From the NCBI GenBank assembly GCA_024280945.1, contig JAMXLO010000151.1:1-64000 (forward strand): a stretch of 64,000 nucleotides of DNA, read 5' to 3'. Positions 36,223 to 44,472 of the stretch are shown one piece after another. The translations under genes were made by a program, and so were the position numbers. Source of the DNA: Acetobacteraceae bacterium (GTDB lineage Bacteria; Pseudomonadota; Alphaproteobacteria; Acetobacterales; Acetobacteraceae). The notes under the pieces were generated by a model. It searched no databases. It was not told the origin of the DNA and worked only from the letters and a program-made list of their open reading frames with translations. The first letter of the stretch is position 1; each line of letters starts with the position of its first letter.

Positions 36223-37328
36223 CAGGCATTCTCCCGGGCCGCTGCTTTCTCGCGCACGATCGAATCCAGCGATCGATAGCTTTTGCCGGTTTCAATCGAA
36301 TGCCACCAGGCACGAGACATCCGCCCAACCACGACCTGTGACACTTCGAAGATATCGCGCTGCAGCCTCAGACTGGCACGCCACACCATGCTGAACCGCT
36401 CGGCGTCCGGTTCAAACATGAGCGTATCCAGCGTGCCCTTCGTCTCAACACGGTCCGCGCGGCGGCGAAAGAACACGATCGGCAGCTCGACCGACGGCAA
36501 CGCGAACTCCCGCCGTCCATCTGGCGTCAGGTTGATCAGCGCCGCCTGCTCACCGCCCTGCATATGTGGAATCTGTTGATCCTCCGGCGCACATTGGAAG
36601 TATCGTGCATCGAAATCCTCCGGCAGGAACGGGAACACTTTGTCGATCCAGTCCTGGTCGTAGGTCCCGGCGTGGCGGATGCGCGAGGGCCAGCCACGGC
36701 CGATTGGCCCGAACGCCATCGGGCGGTAGCGTCCGCCCGGATCGCGTACTGGATCCCTGATCTCCTCGGCGTTGGATACTGGCGCGCCGATCACCAGCTC
36801 GCGGTAGATGTGATGATGCCAGCCGCGACCTACCGGATTGGGCAGATAAGACCGCACCTGCGCGGGACCACGCATGCGCTCATCCGTCCCGCCGAACGCG
36901 TTGTCATACGAGATCGGCATGCGCGTGAACGGCTCCGGATCACTCGGTGCATAGCCGACACCAGCGGCGCGCCATTCCCGGTTGCCCCATACGGCGAACG
37001 ATTTGCGCATCGACCCGACCTGAAGCCCGACAGCGACGCGTTCCACCGGCCGCCCGCCGGGCGCGTACGCAGCACCATTCAACAGCACGTCGCAGTACGG
37101 CTTCTCCAGCACGTAGTCGCATTCCACCAGCGTTGCCGAACGGCCCGGCTCACCGGTGAACCGATCGGCATCCACCAACGGGACCTGTTCGTCCGCAAGC
37201 TTCGGCGCCTCTCCGGACCGAGGCAGCGTGAACGTGCCCTTCACCACCACGACGACATGCTCGTAGCCTTCCTTGTCCAGAGCCACCGTGTAGCCGGCCG
37301 CCATGCCGGTTGCATTGAGCAGGTTCAT
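36222..37328 (-). CDS. DUF2169 T6SS adaptor/chaperone
   Basis: This 368-residue DUF2169 protein is a family known in Agrobacterium and other bacteria to be needed to load PAAR-linked nuclease effectors onto VgrG. Recognisable are MNLLNATGMAAGYTVALDKE, VECDYVLEKPYCDVLLNGAA, FTRMPISYDNAFGGTDE and the DQDWIDKVFPFLPEDFDARYFQ segment, all typical of the family. It lies nine bases after the DUF6484 gene and overlaps the start of the thiolase-like gene by one base. Its partner is most likely the DUF4150 effector two genes downstream. Cytosolic. Confidence 0.9.
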   Translation of the reverse strand: MNLLNATGMAAGYTVALDKEGYEHVVVVVKGTFTLPRSGEAPKLADEQVPLVDADRFTGEPGRSATLVECDYVLEKPYCDVLLNGAAYAPGGRPVERVAVGLQVGSMRKSFAVWGNREWRAAGVGYAPSDPEPFTRMPISYDNAFGGTDERMRGPAQVRSYLPNPVGRGWHHHIYRELVIGAPVSNAEEIRDPVRDPGGRYRPMAFGPIGRGWPSRIRHAGTYDQDWIDKVFPFLPEDFDARYFQCAPEDQQIPHMQGGEQAALINLTPDGRREFALPSVELPIVFFRRRADRVETKGTLDTLMFEPDAERFSMVWRASLRLQRDIFEVSQVVVGRMSRAWWHSIETGKSYRSLDSIVREKAAARENA

Positions 37329-37337
37329 CGCAGATGG

Positions 37338-37796
37338 TCAGTTGATCTGCACAGATGCCCCGGTGATGCGCTGCATCCCGGAAGAACGCAGCGACAGATA
37401 TGCGCCACGGACCAGCACCTTCCCAGCGCGCGTCAAAACGATGCTGGCGCGGCCGCACTGCAGCACGATCTCCCGCGCCGCGGTGAACGTCAGCCGCTCT
37501 TCCAGCACTGGGGCGGCCGCCTCATCCGGCTGCGACACCACGCCAATTGCCAGCGGACGAGCGCGATCACCCTCGACGAACATCAGTGCCACCGACGCGC
37601 CGGGAGCGACTTCGTCATAACGTGCGGTGGCCAGCGCCCGCACCGGCTGGCCCGCAGGATTACCGGCGAATTCCAACAGCGGCGCACCATCGTCGCCGAC
37701 ACTGACGATCCGCCCGATGACAACATCGGCCGGGCCCGCAGCAGCAACCGGGTCGCCTTCAGTTCTGGAGGATCTTTTGTCCTTTAATGACGACAT
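37338..37796 (-). CDS. DUF6484 protein
   Basis: This 152-residue protein fits DUF6484, a short beta-rich family found after VgrG genes. It shows VIGRIVSVGDDGAPLLEFAG, ALATARYDEVAPGASVALMF, GDRARPLAIGVVS and ASIVLTRAGKVLVRGAYLS. The last part (GAYLSLRSSGMQRITGASV) resembles VgrG's terminal beta-helix. The gene overlaps the end of vgrG by 38 bases, so the two are translationally coupled. It likely forms part of the spike or its docking platform. Exact function unknown. Confidence 0.83.
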   Translation of the reverse strand: MSSLKDKRSSRTEGDPVAAAGPADVVIGRIVSVGDDGAPLLEFAGNPAGQPVRALATARYDEVAPGASVALMFVEGDRARPLAIGVVSQPDEAAAPVLEERLTFTAAREIVLQCGRASIVLTRAGKVLVRGAYLSLRSSGMQRITGASVQIN

Positions 37797-39879
37797 CGCC
37801 CGACCCCTTGATGGTTATCTGCTTGCCTTCGATGGTGATATCACCGTTCTTCTTCATGGTGATCGTGGCCGACCCGGTCTTCAACACGATCTCGTCACCG
37901 GCACTGATGGCGATCTTCTTGCCAACCTCCAGCGTCTCGTTTTCTCCGACGTTGGTCGAGCGGTCCTTGGTGATCGAATTCGCTTCATTGCCACCGACCG
38001 AGATCGTCTGGTCCTTGCCGACCGAGACCGACCGGTTGGCGGCGACATCAGTCGATTGCGAAGCGCCAACCGTGGTCGCCTGCACTGCACCCACGGTGAT
38101 GGTCTGCGCCGCGCCAACGGTGATCGCCTCCGCCGCACCCACCGTATGCACTCGGGCCGCACCGACCGTCAGCGTATCCACCAACCCCACGGTATGCGAG
38201 CGATTGAGATCGATATTCACCGTCTCGTTCATATGCACCGTCTCGGTGCGGTTCTTGTCGATGGTGATCGTCTCGTTGGCGTGCACCGTCTCGGTACGGT
38301 TGTTGTCGACCGTGGTGGTCTCGTCATGCCCGACCCAGTGCGACGCGTCGTGCTCGACCTCCGCCGACAGGTCCTTCTCGGCGTGCAGCAAGACCTGTTC
38401 GGACCCCTTCTTGTCCTCGAAACGGAACTCGTTGCAGTTGGCGGCGCCACCGCCGAGCGACGAACGGGTGCGCAGCCCGCTCTGCGTCTTGTTCCCAGGC
38501 AAAGCGAACGGCACCATCTGCTCGGCATTGTAGACACTGCCCACCACCAGCGGCCGGTCCGGATCACCCTCCAGGAACGTGACCACCACCTCCTGGCCGA
38601 TACGCGGCAGGAACCAGGTGCCGAAGTTGCGGCCCGCCCAACTCTGCGCCACCCGCACGAAGCACGAAGTGTGTTCGTCCTTCTTTCCCTGGCGGTCCCA
38701 GAAGAACTGCACCTTGATGCGGCCGTACTTGTCGGTGAAGATCTCTTCGCCCGCCGGCCCCGTGACCACCGCTGTCTGCGTGCCATGGATGCGCGGAACC
38801 GGTGTCTTCATCGGCGGCCGATACGGCACCTTGCGCGACGTGCAGGTGAACCGGTTCGTATAGGTGGCGGGCTGGGCATCCTGCGTCACCAGGCTCCAGT
38901 CGTCCGCCTCATGCGTAACAGAGGTCAGCACGAACTCGCCGCCGGCATCGTCACCTTCGGCATTCGTCACCTTGAAGACACTGCCGGCATCGAAGCCAAC
39001 ACACGCCCCCTCGCCATTGATCGCCTGGTAGGCCGATTCCTCGTATTCGATGCGCAGCTTCGCCGCATTCTGACCGGGACCACTCGTCGCATAGCGGCCC
39101 GGGTAGTCGAACATCTCCAGCTTGCGCTTCGTCAGCACCGGATTGATCGATGGCTTCTTCGCCAGCAGGTCGGTCGAGGGCGTCTCGAAATTGTAGTCCT
39201 CGAGCGCCCATTGCCCCGAGCGAACCTGATAGGTCTTCGCCCACTCCCAGATGCCACCCAAGGTGCCGACCTCGGGCGAGGCCACCACGTGCGAGTTGGC
39301 ACAATTCGCAAAACCACGGTTGTTGTCGCTGAACACCACGGTGTGGCTACCATCGTCATGCTGGAAGTAGAAGAAGATCCCCTCCTCTTCCAACAGACGG
39401 CAGATAAAGTCATGCGCCGTCTCACGATACTGCACGCAGTAATCGCGCTTCGGATGTTCGCCGTTCAGCCTCCACGACTTCTTGCTGATGCCGTATTCGC
39501 CCAGAATCTTGTCGACGATCTGCTGGACGCTCATGTCCTGGAAGATCCGGCAATCGCTGGTGCGCGTCAGAAGCCACAGCATGGGTACCAGCCGGACACG
39601 ATAGATGGTCAGGCCACGCCCGCCCCGCTGCACCATGGAAAACCGCGAGAAGATGCCGTTGATCGGTACCTTGAGCCCGGCCGCATCCACCAGCCAAATG
39701 GTCGCAGGCGTTCCCAGCAGGTCTTCCGGTTTTATCCCAGCATCGGTCGAAGCCAACTCGAGATCAAAGAAGAAGCAGGTGGACAGTGCATCCTGGCCGC
39801 GCAGCGACACCAGCAACACGTGGTCCTCGCCCAGGACTGTATTGATGCGCAGCAGCCGTTCTTGTGTATACGCGTCCAT
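37759..39879 (-). CDS. vgrG: Type VI secretion spike protein VgrG
   Basis: This 706-residue VgrG starts MDAYTQERLLRINTVLGED. The gp27-like part includes GYGISKKSWRLNGEHPKRDY-like text (GISKKSWRLNGEHPKRDYCV) and RLLEEEGIFFYFQHDDGSH, which is the RLxEExGIxYxFxH family signature. The gp5/OB part has VTGPAGEEIFTDKYGRIKVQ, FFWDR and CFVRVAQSWAGRNFGTWF. The tail is a beta-helix of repeated LTVGAARVHTVGAAEAITVG-type strands and ends with GDITIEGKQITIKGSGDVVI. There is no obvious extra C-terminal effector domain. The gene heads the effector operon on the minus strand; the frame is open to 39984, but 39879 fits the family start. Confidence 0.95.
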   Translation of the reverse strand: MDAYTQERLLRINTVLGEDHVLLVSLRGQDALSTCFFFDLELASTDAGIKPEDLLGTPATIWLVDAAGLKVPINGIFSRFSMVQRGGRGLTIYRVRLVPMLWLLTRTSDCRIFQDMSVQQIVDKILGEYGISKKSWRLNGEHPKRDYCVQYRETAHDFICRLLEEEGIFFYFQHDDGSHTVVFSDNNRGFANCANSHVVASPEVGTLGGIWEWAKTYQVRSGQWALEDYNFETPSTDLLAKKPSINPVLTKRKLEMFDYPGRYATSGPGQNAAKLRIEYEESAYQAINGEGACVGFDAGSVFKVTNAEGDDAGGEFVLTSVTHEADDWSLVTQDAQPATYTNRFTCTSRKVPYRPPMKTPVPRIHGTQTAVVTGPAGEEIFTDKYGRIKVQFFWDRQGKKDEHTSCFVRVAQSWAGRNFGTWFLPRIGQEVVVTFLEGDPDRPLVVGSVYNAEQMVPFALPGNKTQSGLRTRSSLGGGAANCNEFRFEDKKGSEQVLLHAEKDLSAEVEHDASHWVGHDETTTVDNNRTETVHANETITIDKNRTETVHMNETVNIDLNRSHTVGLVDTLTVGAARVHTVGAAEAITVGAAQTITVGAVQATTVGASQSTDVAANRSVSVGKDQTISVGGNEANSITKDRSTNVGENETLEVGKKIAISAGDEIVLKTGSATITMKKNGDITIEGKQITIKGSGDVVIKGQKILQN

Positions 39880-40053
39880 TCCCGGGATCCCAGTAGCACA
39901 GTATGCGAGGTCACCCGCTGTCAGGCAACCATCGAAATAACCTTCTGGTGAACGGCCTCCCAACTGCCTATGCTGCCTCCACATGGCCCGAGGGACCGCT
40001 CCAGCCTATGAACTGCGTCACAGTATTTGGTCGCCTCGGCAGGAGATGACTGA

Positions 40054-40539
40054 ATGAAACGCATAAGCGCGCTGCTTGCATCGGTCTCCGCCGTCCCACT
40101 CGTTCTGTTGCTCGGCTGTGCGTCGGAACGAAGCCCACAGGACGTCGGTGACCGGTTGCAGGCTGAACTTTCTCCCGCACTCTCCAGTGGCAGCGTGACG
40201 TTGGAGCGGCTGCCGGACGGCGCGCGCGTCACCCTGCCCGACCAGACATTGTTCCCGACCGGGGGGGCGCAGCTGGACGCCAGAGGCCGCTTCGTCCTCA
40301 CCAGTGTGGTCCAGGCATTGCTGGCGCCGTCCCTGCTGCAGGTGGACGTCGCTGGACCGGCGAGCACTCCGATGCCGCTTCAGCAGGCCAGGGTCCGTAC
40401 TGTGACGCAGTTCCTCGAGGGCATCCAGGTCGCCCCCAATCTATTGTTCATGGGGTTGCAGGAGGGCCCACCAGCAGCAGGCGACGCCGTGCCCCAGGCC
40501 ACGACGATCACGGTGACGCGGCCATTGCGTTCTTCATGA
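40054..40539 (+). CDS. OmpA-like lipoprotein
   Basis: This 161-residue protein has lipoprotein signal SAVPLVLLLGCAS, with the cysteine for lipidation after LLG. The mature part resembles an OmpA-type peptidoglycan-associating domain: TLPDQTLFPTGGAQLDARGR and FVLTSVVQALLAPSLLQVDVAG, with SxxLQxARVxxVTQFLxG near the end (PLQQARVRTVTQFLEG). The signature asparagine/aspartate binding positions are not fully conserved. AGGAG lies nine bases before the ATG. It is divergent from vgrG, so a link to T6SS is possible but not proven. The last 32 bases overlap the 3' end of the next gene on the other strand. Confidence 0.78.
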   Translation: MKRISALLASVSAVPLVLLLGCASERSPQDVGDRLQAELSPALSSGSVTLERLPDGARVTLPDQTLFPTGGAQLDARGRFVLTSVVQALLAPSLLQVDVAGPASTPMPLQQARVRTVTQFLEGIQVAPNLLFMGLQEGPPAAGDAVPQATTITVTRPLRSS

Positions 40540-41752
40540 AGCGACCATTCAACATGATCGCCGGAATGTTTCGCCCGTCGCCTAGCAGAACCGAGATATC
40601 GCGGTAGGGATCGCCGTCCACCACCAGCAGGTCGGCGTGCGCGCCAGGAACCAACTCGCCTAGCTTGCCCTCCTGGCGAATAATCTCGGCATTCACCAGC
40701 GTGGCCGAGCGAATGATGTCCGGCGCGCTCATCGCCTCGCGCCGGATGATGAATTCGTTGCAGTGGTCGTTCTGCAATTGCCCCAGCAGGTCGGAGCCGA
40801 ACCCTATCTTCACTCCGGCCGCGCGCGCGATCTCCAGCGACCGCAGGCCTGCATCCAACACCAGCTCGTTCTTTGCCAGGCTGTAGCTGGACAGGCCATA
40901 TTCGGGACCGCGCCGCTTCAGTGCGTCATACGCCACGAGCGTCGGCACCAGATAGGCGTCGCGCTCCGCCATCAGCTGCGCGGTCGCTGGATCGATCAGG
41001 TTGCCATGCTCGATCGTGCGTACACCAGCCTTCACCGCGCGTTCGATCGCCTTGGCGGAGTATGCGTGCGCGCACACGTAGCTCCCCCACCGCGTCGCCT
41101 CGTCCACCGCAGCCTCGATCTCGTCGATACGATACTGCAGGCTCTCCAGTGGATCGGCCTGCGACGCGACGCCGCCCGACACCATCAGCTTGATGTGGTC
41201 GGCGCCCTTGCGCAGTTCGTCACGCGTCGCCTTGATCACCTCGGGTTGTCCATCGGCGACGCGCGCCGTCCAGGACAGGCCCGAACAGCAGGCACAGAAT
41301 TCGCGGTCCTGCGTGCGCTGACGATGATCCGCGTGGCCACCAGTCTGGCTGAGCGGCTGGCCGGCGATGAACAGCCGTGGACCTTCGAACAGACCCTGCT
41401 CCACTGCCGCCTTCATCCCGTAGTCCGCGCCGCCGGTGTCACGCAGCGTGGTGAAGCCCCGGTAAAGCATGGCACGCATTGCCACCGATCCCTTGGCTGC
41501 CAGCAGCGTTAGCGGCACGTCGGCCAACAGCCGCAGGTTCACTTCGGTCAGCACGATATGGATATGGCAGTCGATCAGCCCTGGCATCAGCGCACGTCCA
41601 CGCAGATCGATGCGTGTGGCGGAGCCGCTGCTGATCGGTCGGTCCGAGACCTCCTTCACCGCCCCGTCCTCGACCAGAACTGAAATCCCGTCCTGGAGTT
41701 CGTCCTTGCGGGGATCGAGAAAGCGCCCGCCGCTGAACAGGTAGCTGGCCAT
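40508..41752 (-). CDS. Metal-dependent amidohydrolase (Xaa-Pro dipeptidase/imidazolonepropionase-like)
   Basis: This 414-residue cytosolic amidohydrolase has a predicted two-metal TIM barrel. The N-terminal beta-sandwich reads YLFSGGRFLDPRKDELQDGI. The metal site is GLIDCHIHIVLTE (HxH), then GADHIKLMVSGGVASQADPL with the carbamate-type lysine. VCAHAYSAKAIERAVKAGVR and TIEHGNLID supply the following histidines, and IGFGSDLLGQLQN contains the last aspartate. PGAHADLLVVDGDP closes the C-terminal sandwich. The same pattern is found in peptidases and in enzymes acting on cyclic amides. It overlaps the 3' end of the lipoprotein gene by 32 bases. Confidence 0.88.
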   Translation of the reverse strand: MASYLFSGGRFLDPRKDELQDGISVLVEDGAVKEVSDRPISSGSATRIDLRGRALMPGLIDCHIHIVLTEVNLRLLADVPLTLLAAKGSVAMRAMLYRGFTTLRDTGGADYGMKAAVEQGLFEGPRLFIAGQPLSQTGGHADHRQRTQDREFCACCSGLSWTARVADGQPEVIKATRDELRKGADHIKLMVSGGVASQADPLESLQYRIDEIEAAVDEATRWGSYVCAHAYSAKAIERAVKAGVRTIEHGNLIDPATAQLMAERDAYLVPTLVAYDALKRRGPEYGLSSYSLAKNELVLDAGLRSLEIARAAGVKIGFGSDLLGQLQNDHCNEFIIRREAMSAPDIIRSATLVNAEIIRQEGKLGELVPGAHADLLVVDGDPYRDISVLLGDGRNIPAIMLNGRFMKNAMAASP

Positions 41753-41837
41753 GAGTTAGCTGACCTCCCCTTCAATCCTCACAAACCCTTGTCTTCTGCG
41801 CCAGACAGCGACCGACGATCGGCCGCAGGAGATGACT

Positions 41838-42166
41838 ATGCGCGTCAACGAGCCGATCACCGACCACGAGATCGAGGTGCCGGAGGGCCAACCGCTGACC
41901 TCCCGCACCGGACAGCGGCAATATCGTCTTCACCAGCCACGTGCTTGTCGAGACCAGCGGTTTACCGCCACCCGCACACGCCGAAGGAGGCGTTCGCCAA
42001 TCTGTGGGCGTCCCTGGGACGGCTGGCGAAGCACCACGCCAAGAGCGGCGACTTCCGCTGGGTTCGGGCGAACGTCACACCTGTGGCCGAAAATGCACCG
42101 GATCGTTGTGAGCGCCGCCACGCGGCAAGTACGATAACGGCCGGGACGCTGCCCGGCCGTTTCTGA
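41838..42166 (+). pseudogene. Frameshifted Aer-type PAS protein remnant
   Basis: Three consecutive reading frames carry pieces of one PAS domain of the Aer/chemoreceptor type. The first is MRVNEPITDHEIEVPEGQPL then TSRT in frame with ATG 41838 (AGGAG six bases upstream). The second is DSGNIVFTSHVLVETSG from 41911, reached through one extra base at about 41910. The third is YRHPHTPKEAFANLWASL and GDFRWVRANVTPVAEN from 41963. About 11-12 codons that normally join the second and third pieces are missing. Nothing of the downstream signalling domain remains. The gene is decayed but not very old, since each piece is easily matched. Confidence 0.8.
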
Positions 42167-42181
42167 TCGGCAGAGTGTTCG

Positions 42182-43495
42182 CTACGGGTATTCTTCCCGC
42201 TCGAAGATTTCCAGATCCGCCACCAGAACCTTGCCTTTGGTCTCTGGTCCCAGGAACACGGCAATGACCAGGACCACAAGCCAGCCCATGGTCGAGACCA
42301 TCATCGGCCAGGCGAAGCCCATCCCTCGCTCGACCGCGAAATAGGTGAGAACCGGCGCGACAAAGCCGCCCCAGATGGCGCCCTGATGATAGACGAAGCC
42401 GGCGGCCGAGGCCCGGATCTCCGTCGGATAGCGCTCGGACAGCCACGCGGGATTAAGCGTGTCCTTGCCACCGACGATCAAAGCCTGCAGCAGGAAGCCG
42501 AGAAGGAACACCAACGGATCCCGCGTAGTTAGGTAGATCGGCGTTATAAAGATCGCGATGGTGCAGGGAATCATCAGCGCCCAGCGCCGTCCGATCTTGT
42601 CCGACACGCCGCCCCAGAAGGCGGAGGAGGCGAATACCAAGATGTTGCCCCAGAACAATGGGGTCGCCACCATCGCCGGCGTCCAGCCAAGCTCCTTTTG
42701 CAGATAGGTGCCTGGCAGCGCCCAGATCGAGTAGTAGACGCAGAAGTTGGCCGCCATCCACAAGCAACCCGTGATCGTGTTCCACAGATATTGCCGCTTG
42801 AAGATGGCGAACAGCGGCAGCCTCACTTCCTTCTTGGTTTCGGCCTGGATCTGTTGGTTCTTCGACCAGACCTCGGGCTCCTTCACGTAGTAACGGATCC
42901 ATACACAAGCCAGTGCCGGCAGAACGCCCAGTATCAGCATTCCCCGCCAGCCGTAGCCCTTGTGCCAGTTTTCGAGCGGCGTGTAGAGCAGGCCGTAGGC
43001 CGCGGCCGACAGAGCATAGCCGAGGCCCCAGGATCCCTGTAGCACGCCCGACATCAGTCCACGCGAGCGTGCCGGCCAGGATTCCATAGCCAGCGCCGCG
43101 CCTGCCGGCCACTCCGCGCCCATACCGATGCCAAGCAATGCCCTGAACAAAAAAAGGAAGTAGAAACTAGGTGAGAATCCCGCGATAAGGTTGCAGATCG
43201 AATACCACAGGATCGAGATCATCAGCGGCGCCTTGCGGCCCCATCGGTCGGCGAGCCAACCCGCCGCCGTCGCCCCGAACAGTCGCAACCATAGCGTAAC
43301 GGCGAAGACCGCGGTCACCGCAGTGAGCGGCACCCCGAAGTCCTGGCTGATCGGCAGCATGATCAGCAGAAAGATGGTGAAGTCGAACGCGTCGAGCGTC
43401 CACCCAAGCCATGCCGCGAGATAGGCGTACCATTGGTCCTTGGTGGGTTCCTTCCACCAAGGGACGCGCGACGCAGTTCCGACAATTCCAGACAT
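42182..43495 (-). CDS. MFS transporter, aromatic acid/lactate type
   Basis: This 437-residue protein has twelve predicted membrane segments. The MFS A motif GWLADRWGRKAPLMISILWY follows the second segment, and GGVSDKIGRRWALM is its repeat in the second half. The first segment begins WYAYLAAWLGWTLDAFDFTI (DxxD-type start of the AAHS/JEN families), and FRALLGIGMGAEWPAGAALA fits the SHS lactate and aromatic acid families. It probably imports a carboxylic acid with protons. It lies alone on the minus strand, downstream of an ABC gene of the next operon. Substrate unknown. Confidence 0.9.
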   Translation of the reverse strand: MSGIVGTASRVPWWKEPTKDQWYAYLAAWLGWTLDAFDFTIFLLIMLPISQDFGVPLTAVTAVFAVTLWLRLFGATAAGWLADRWGRKAPLMISILWYSICNLIAGFSPSFYFLFLFRALLGIGMGAEWPAGAALAMESWPARSRGLMSGVLQGSWGLGYALSAAAYGLLYTPLENWHKGYGWRGMLILGVLPALACVWIRYYVKEPEVWSKNQQIQAETKKEVRLPLFAIFKRQYLWNTITGCLWMAANFCVYYSIWALPGTYLQKELGWTPAMVATPLFWGNILVFASSAFWGGVSDKIGRRWALMIPCTIAIFITPIYLTTRDPLVFLLGFLLQALIVGGKDTLNPAWLSERYPTEIRASAAGFVYHQGAIWGGFVAPVLTYFAVERGMGFAWPMMVSTMGWLVVLVIAVFLGPETKGKVLVADLEIFEREEYP

Positions 43496-43620
43496 GACGA
43501 TAGGTCCTCCGTATTCTGCACTTATGACGCGCGGCGCTAAGGCATTGTCCGCCCGGCAAGGGTAGCCGGTTGTCCAAGACAGGCAAATTACACGAACTGT
43601 ATACGGATTCCCGGGCGCAC

Positions 43621-44472
43621 TCAGCCGCGGTATCGACGAGGGATTAAGTGGTTTGCGGCTGCGGTCAAAAGCAGCGTGGTCGCCATCAGGATGAAGGCGA
43701 TCGTCGCGGCAAACGGCCAGTTGTTGTCGCTACCGAACGCCCAGAACAGCAGAGGTGCCATCATCTGGAAGTGCGGTCCACCGAGCAGCAGAGGCGTGGC
43801 AAAGGCATTCATGCAAAGGATGAAGCAGAGCACAGCCGCTATGGCGATGCCCGGCAGCGCCAGCGGGAGAACGACGCGCCGGAACGCGCGCGAAGGCGCG
43901 GCGCCCATCGAGGCGGCAGCTTCCTCAAGTCGCGGGTCGATGCCCTCGAAGACGCTCTGCAGGGTCAGCACCGTGAATGGCAGGTTGATGGCGATGATGC
44001 CGGCGATCACCGCAGGCTCGGCAAACATCAGGTTCAGCCCAGTCAAACTATCCAGCAGGCCACCCCGGGCGAACAGGATCATCCAGCCGGCCGTGCGCGT
44101 CGTCGAGCCGACGAACAGTGGCAAAACCATCAGCACGACCAGGGCTGATTTCCAGCGGCTCGTCGTGCGTGCCAGGCGCCATGCCATCGGCAAACCGAGG
44201 ATCAGGCAGACCACGGTGACGATAATGGACACGCGGATGGTGGTGATCAGCACGTTCCAGTAGAACGGGTCGGCGAAGAACCGCAGGTAGTTTTCGGCAG
44301 TCAGCGCCGAGATCATCAGTTCGGTCGGGTCGAAGCGATTCAGGCTGGCCCGGAACAGCAGTGCGAGCGGCGCGACCAGGGCCAGCAGCATCAGCAGGCT
44401 GGCGGGGCCGAGTAATGAGAGCGCGGCGCCGACTTCCCGGTGTCGCGCCGTGCGCTCGTGGTCGCGCGTCAA
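43621..44472 (-). CDS. ABC transporter permease, PotB type
   Basis: This 283-residue inner-membrane permease has six predicted helices (SLLMLLALVAPLALLFRASL, SIIVTVVCLILGLPMAWRLA, VLMVLPLFVGSTTRTAGWMI). The ATPase-contact loop is RLEEAAASMGAAPSRAFRRV (EAA motif with conserved glycine). It belongs to the spermidine/putrescine or iron-like importer group. Its start overlaps the solute-binding gene's stop by four bases (ATGA), so it is last in the seven-gene operon that contains the uracil-catabolism genes. Confidence 0.93.
   Translation of the reverse strand: MTRDHERTARHREVGAALSLLGPASLLMLLALVAPLALLFRASLNRFDPTELMISALTAENYLRFFADPFYWNVLITTIRVSIIVTVVCLILGLPMAWRLARTTSRWKSALVVLMVLPLFVGSTTRTAGWMILFARGGLLDSLTGLNLMFAEPAVIAGIIAINLPFTVLTLQSVFEGIDPRLEEAAASMGAAPSRAFRRVVLPLALPGIAIAAVLCFILCMNAFATPLLLGGPHFQMMAPLLFWAFGSDNNWPFAATIAFILMATTLLLTAAANHLIPRRYRG

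Noticed and set aside
37787-38533. Plus-strand frame of about 248 codons opposite vgrG
   Set aside because: Its repetitive threonine-valine content is the mirror of the VgrG beta-helix repeats.
37627-39951. 774-codon plus frame over vgrG
   Set aside because: Despite its length it is antisense to a strongly conserved VgrG, rich in His/Arg as shadows of GC-rich genes are.
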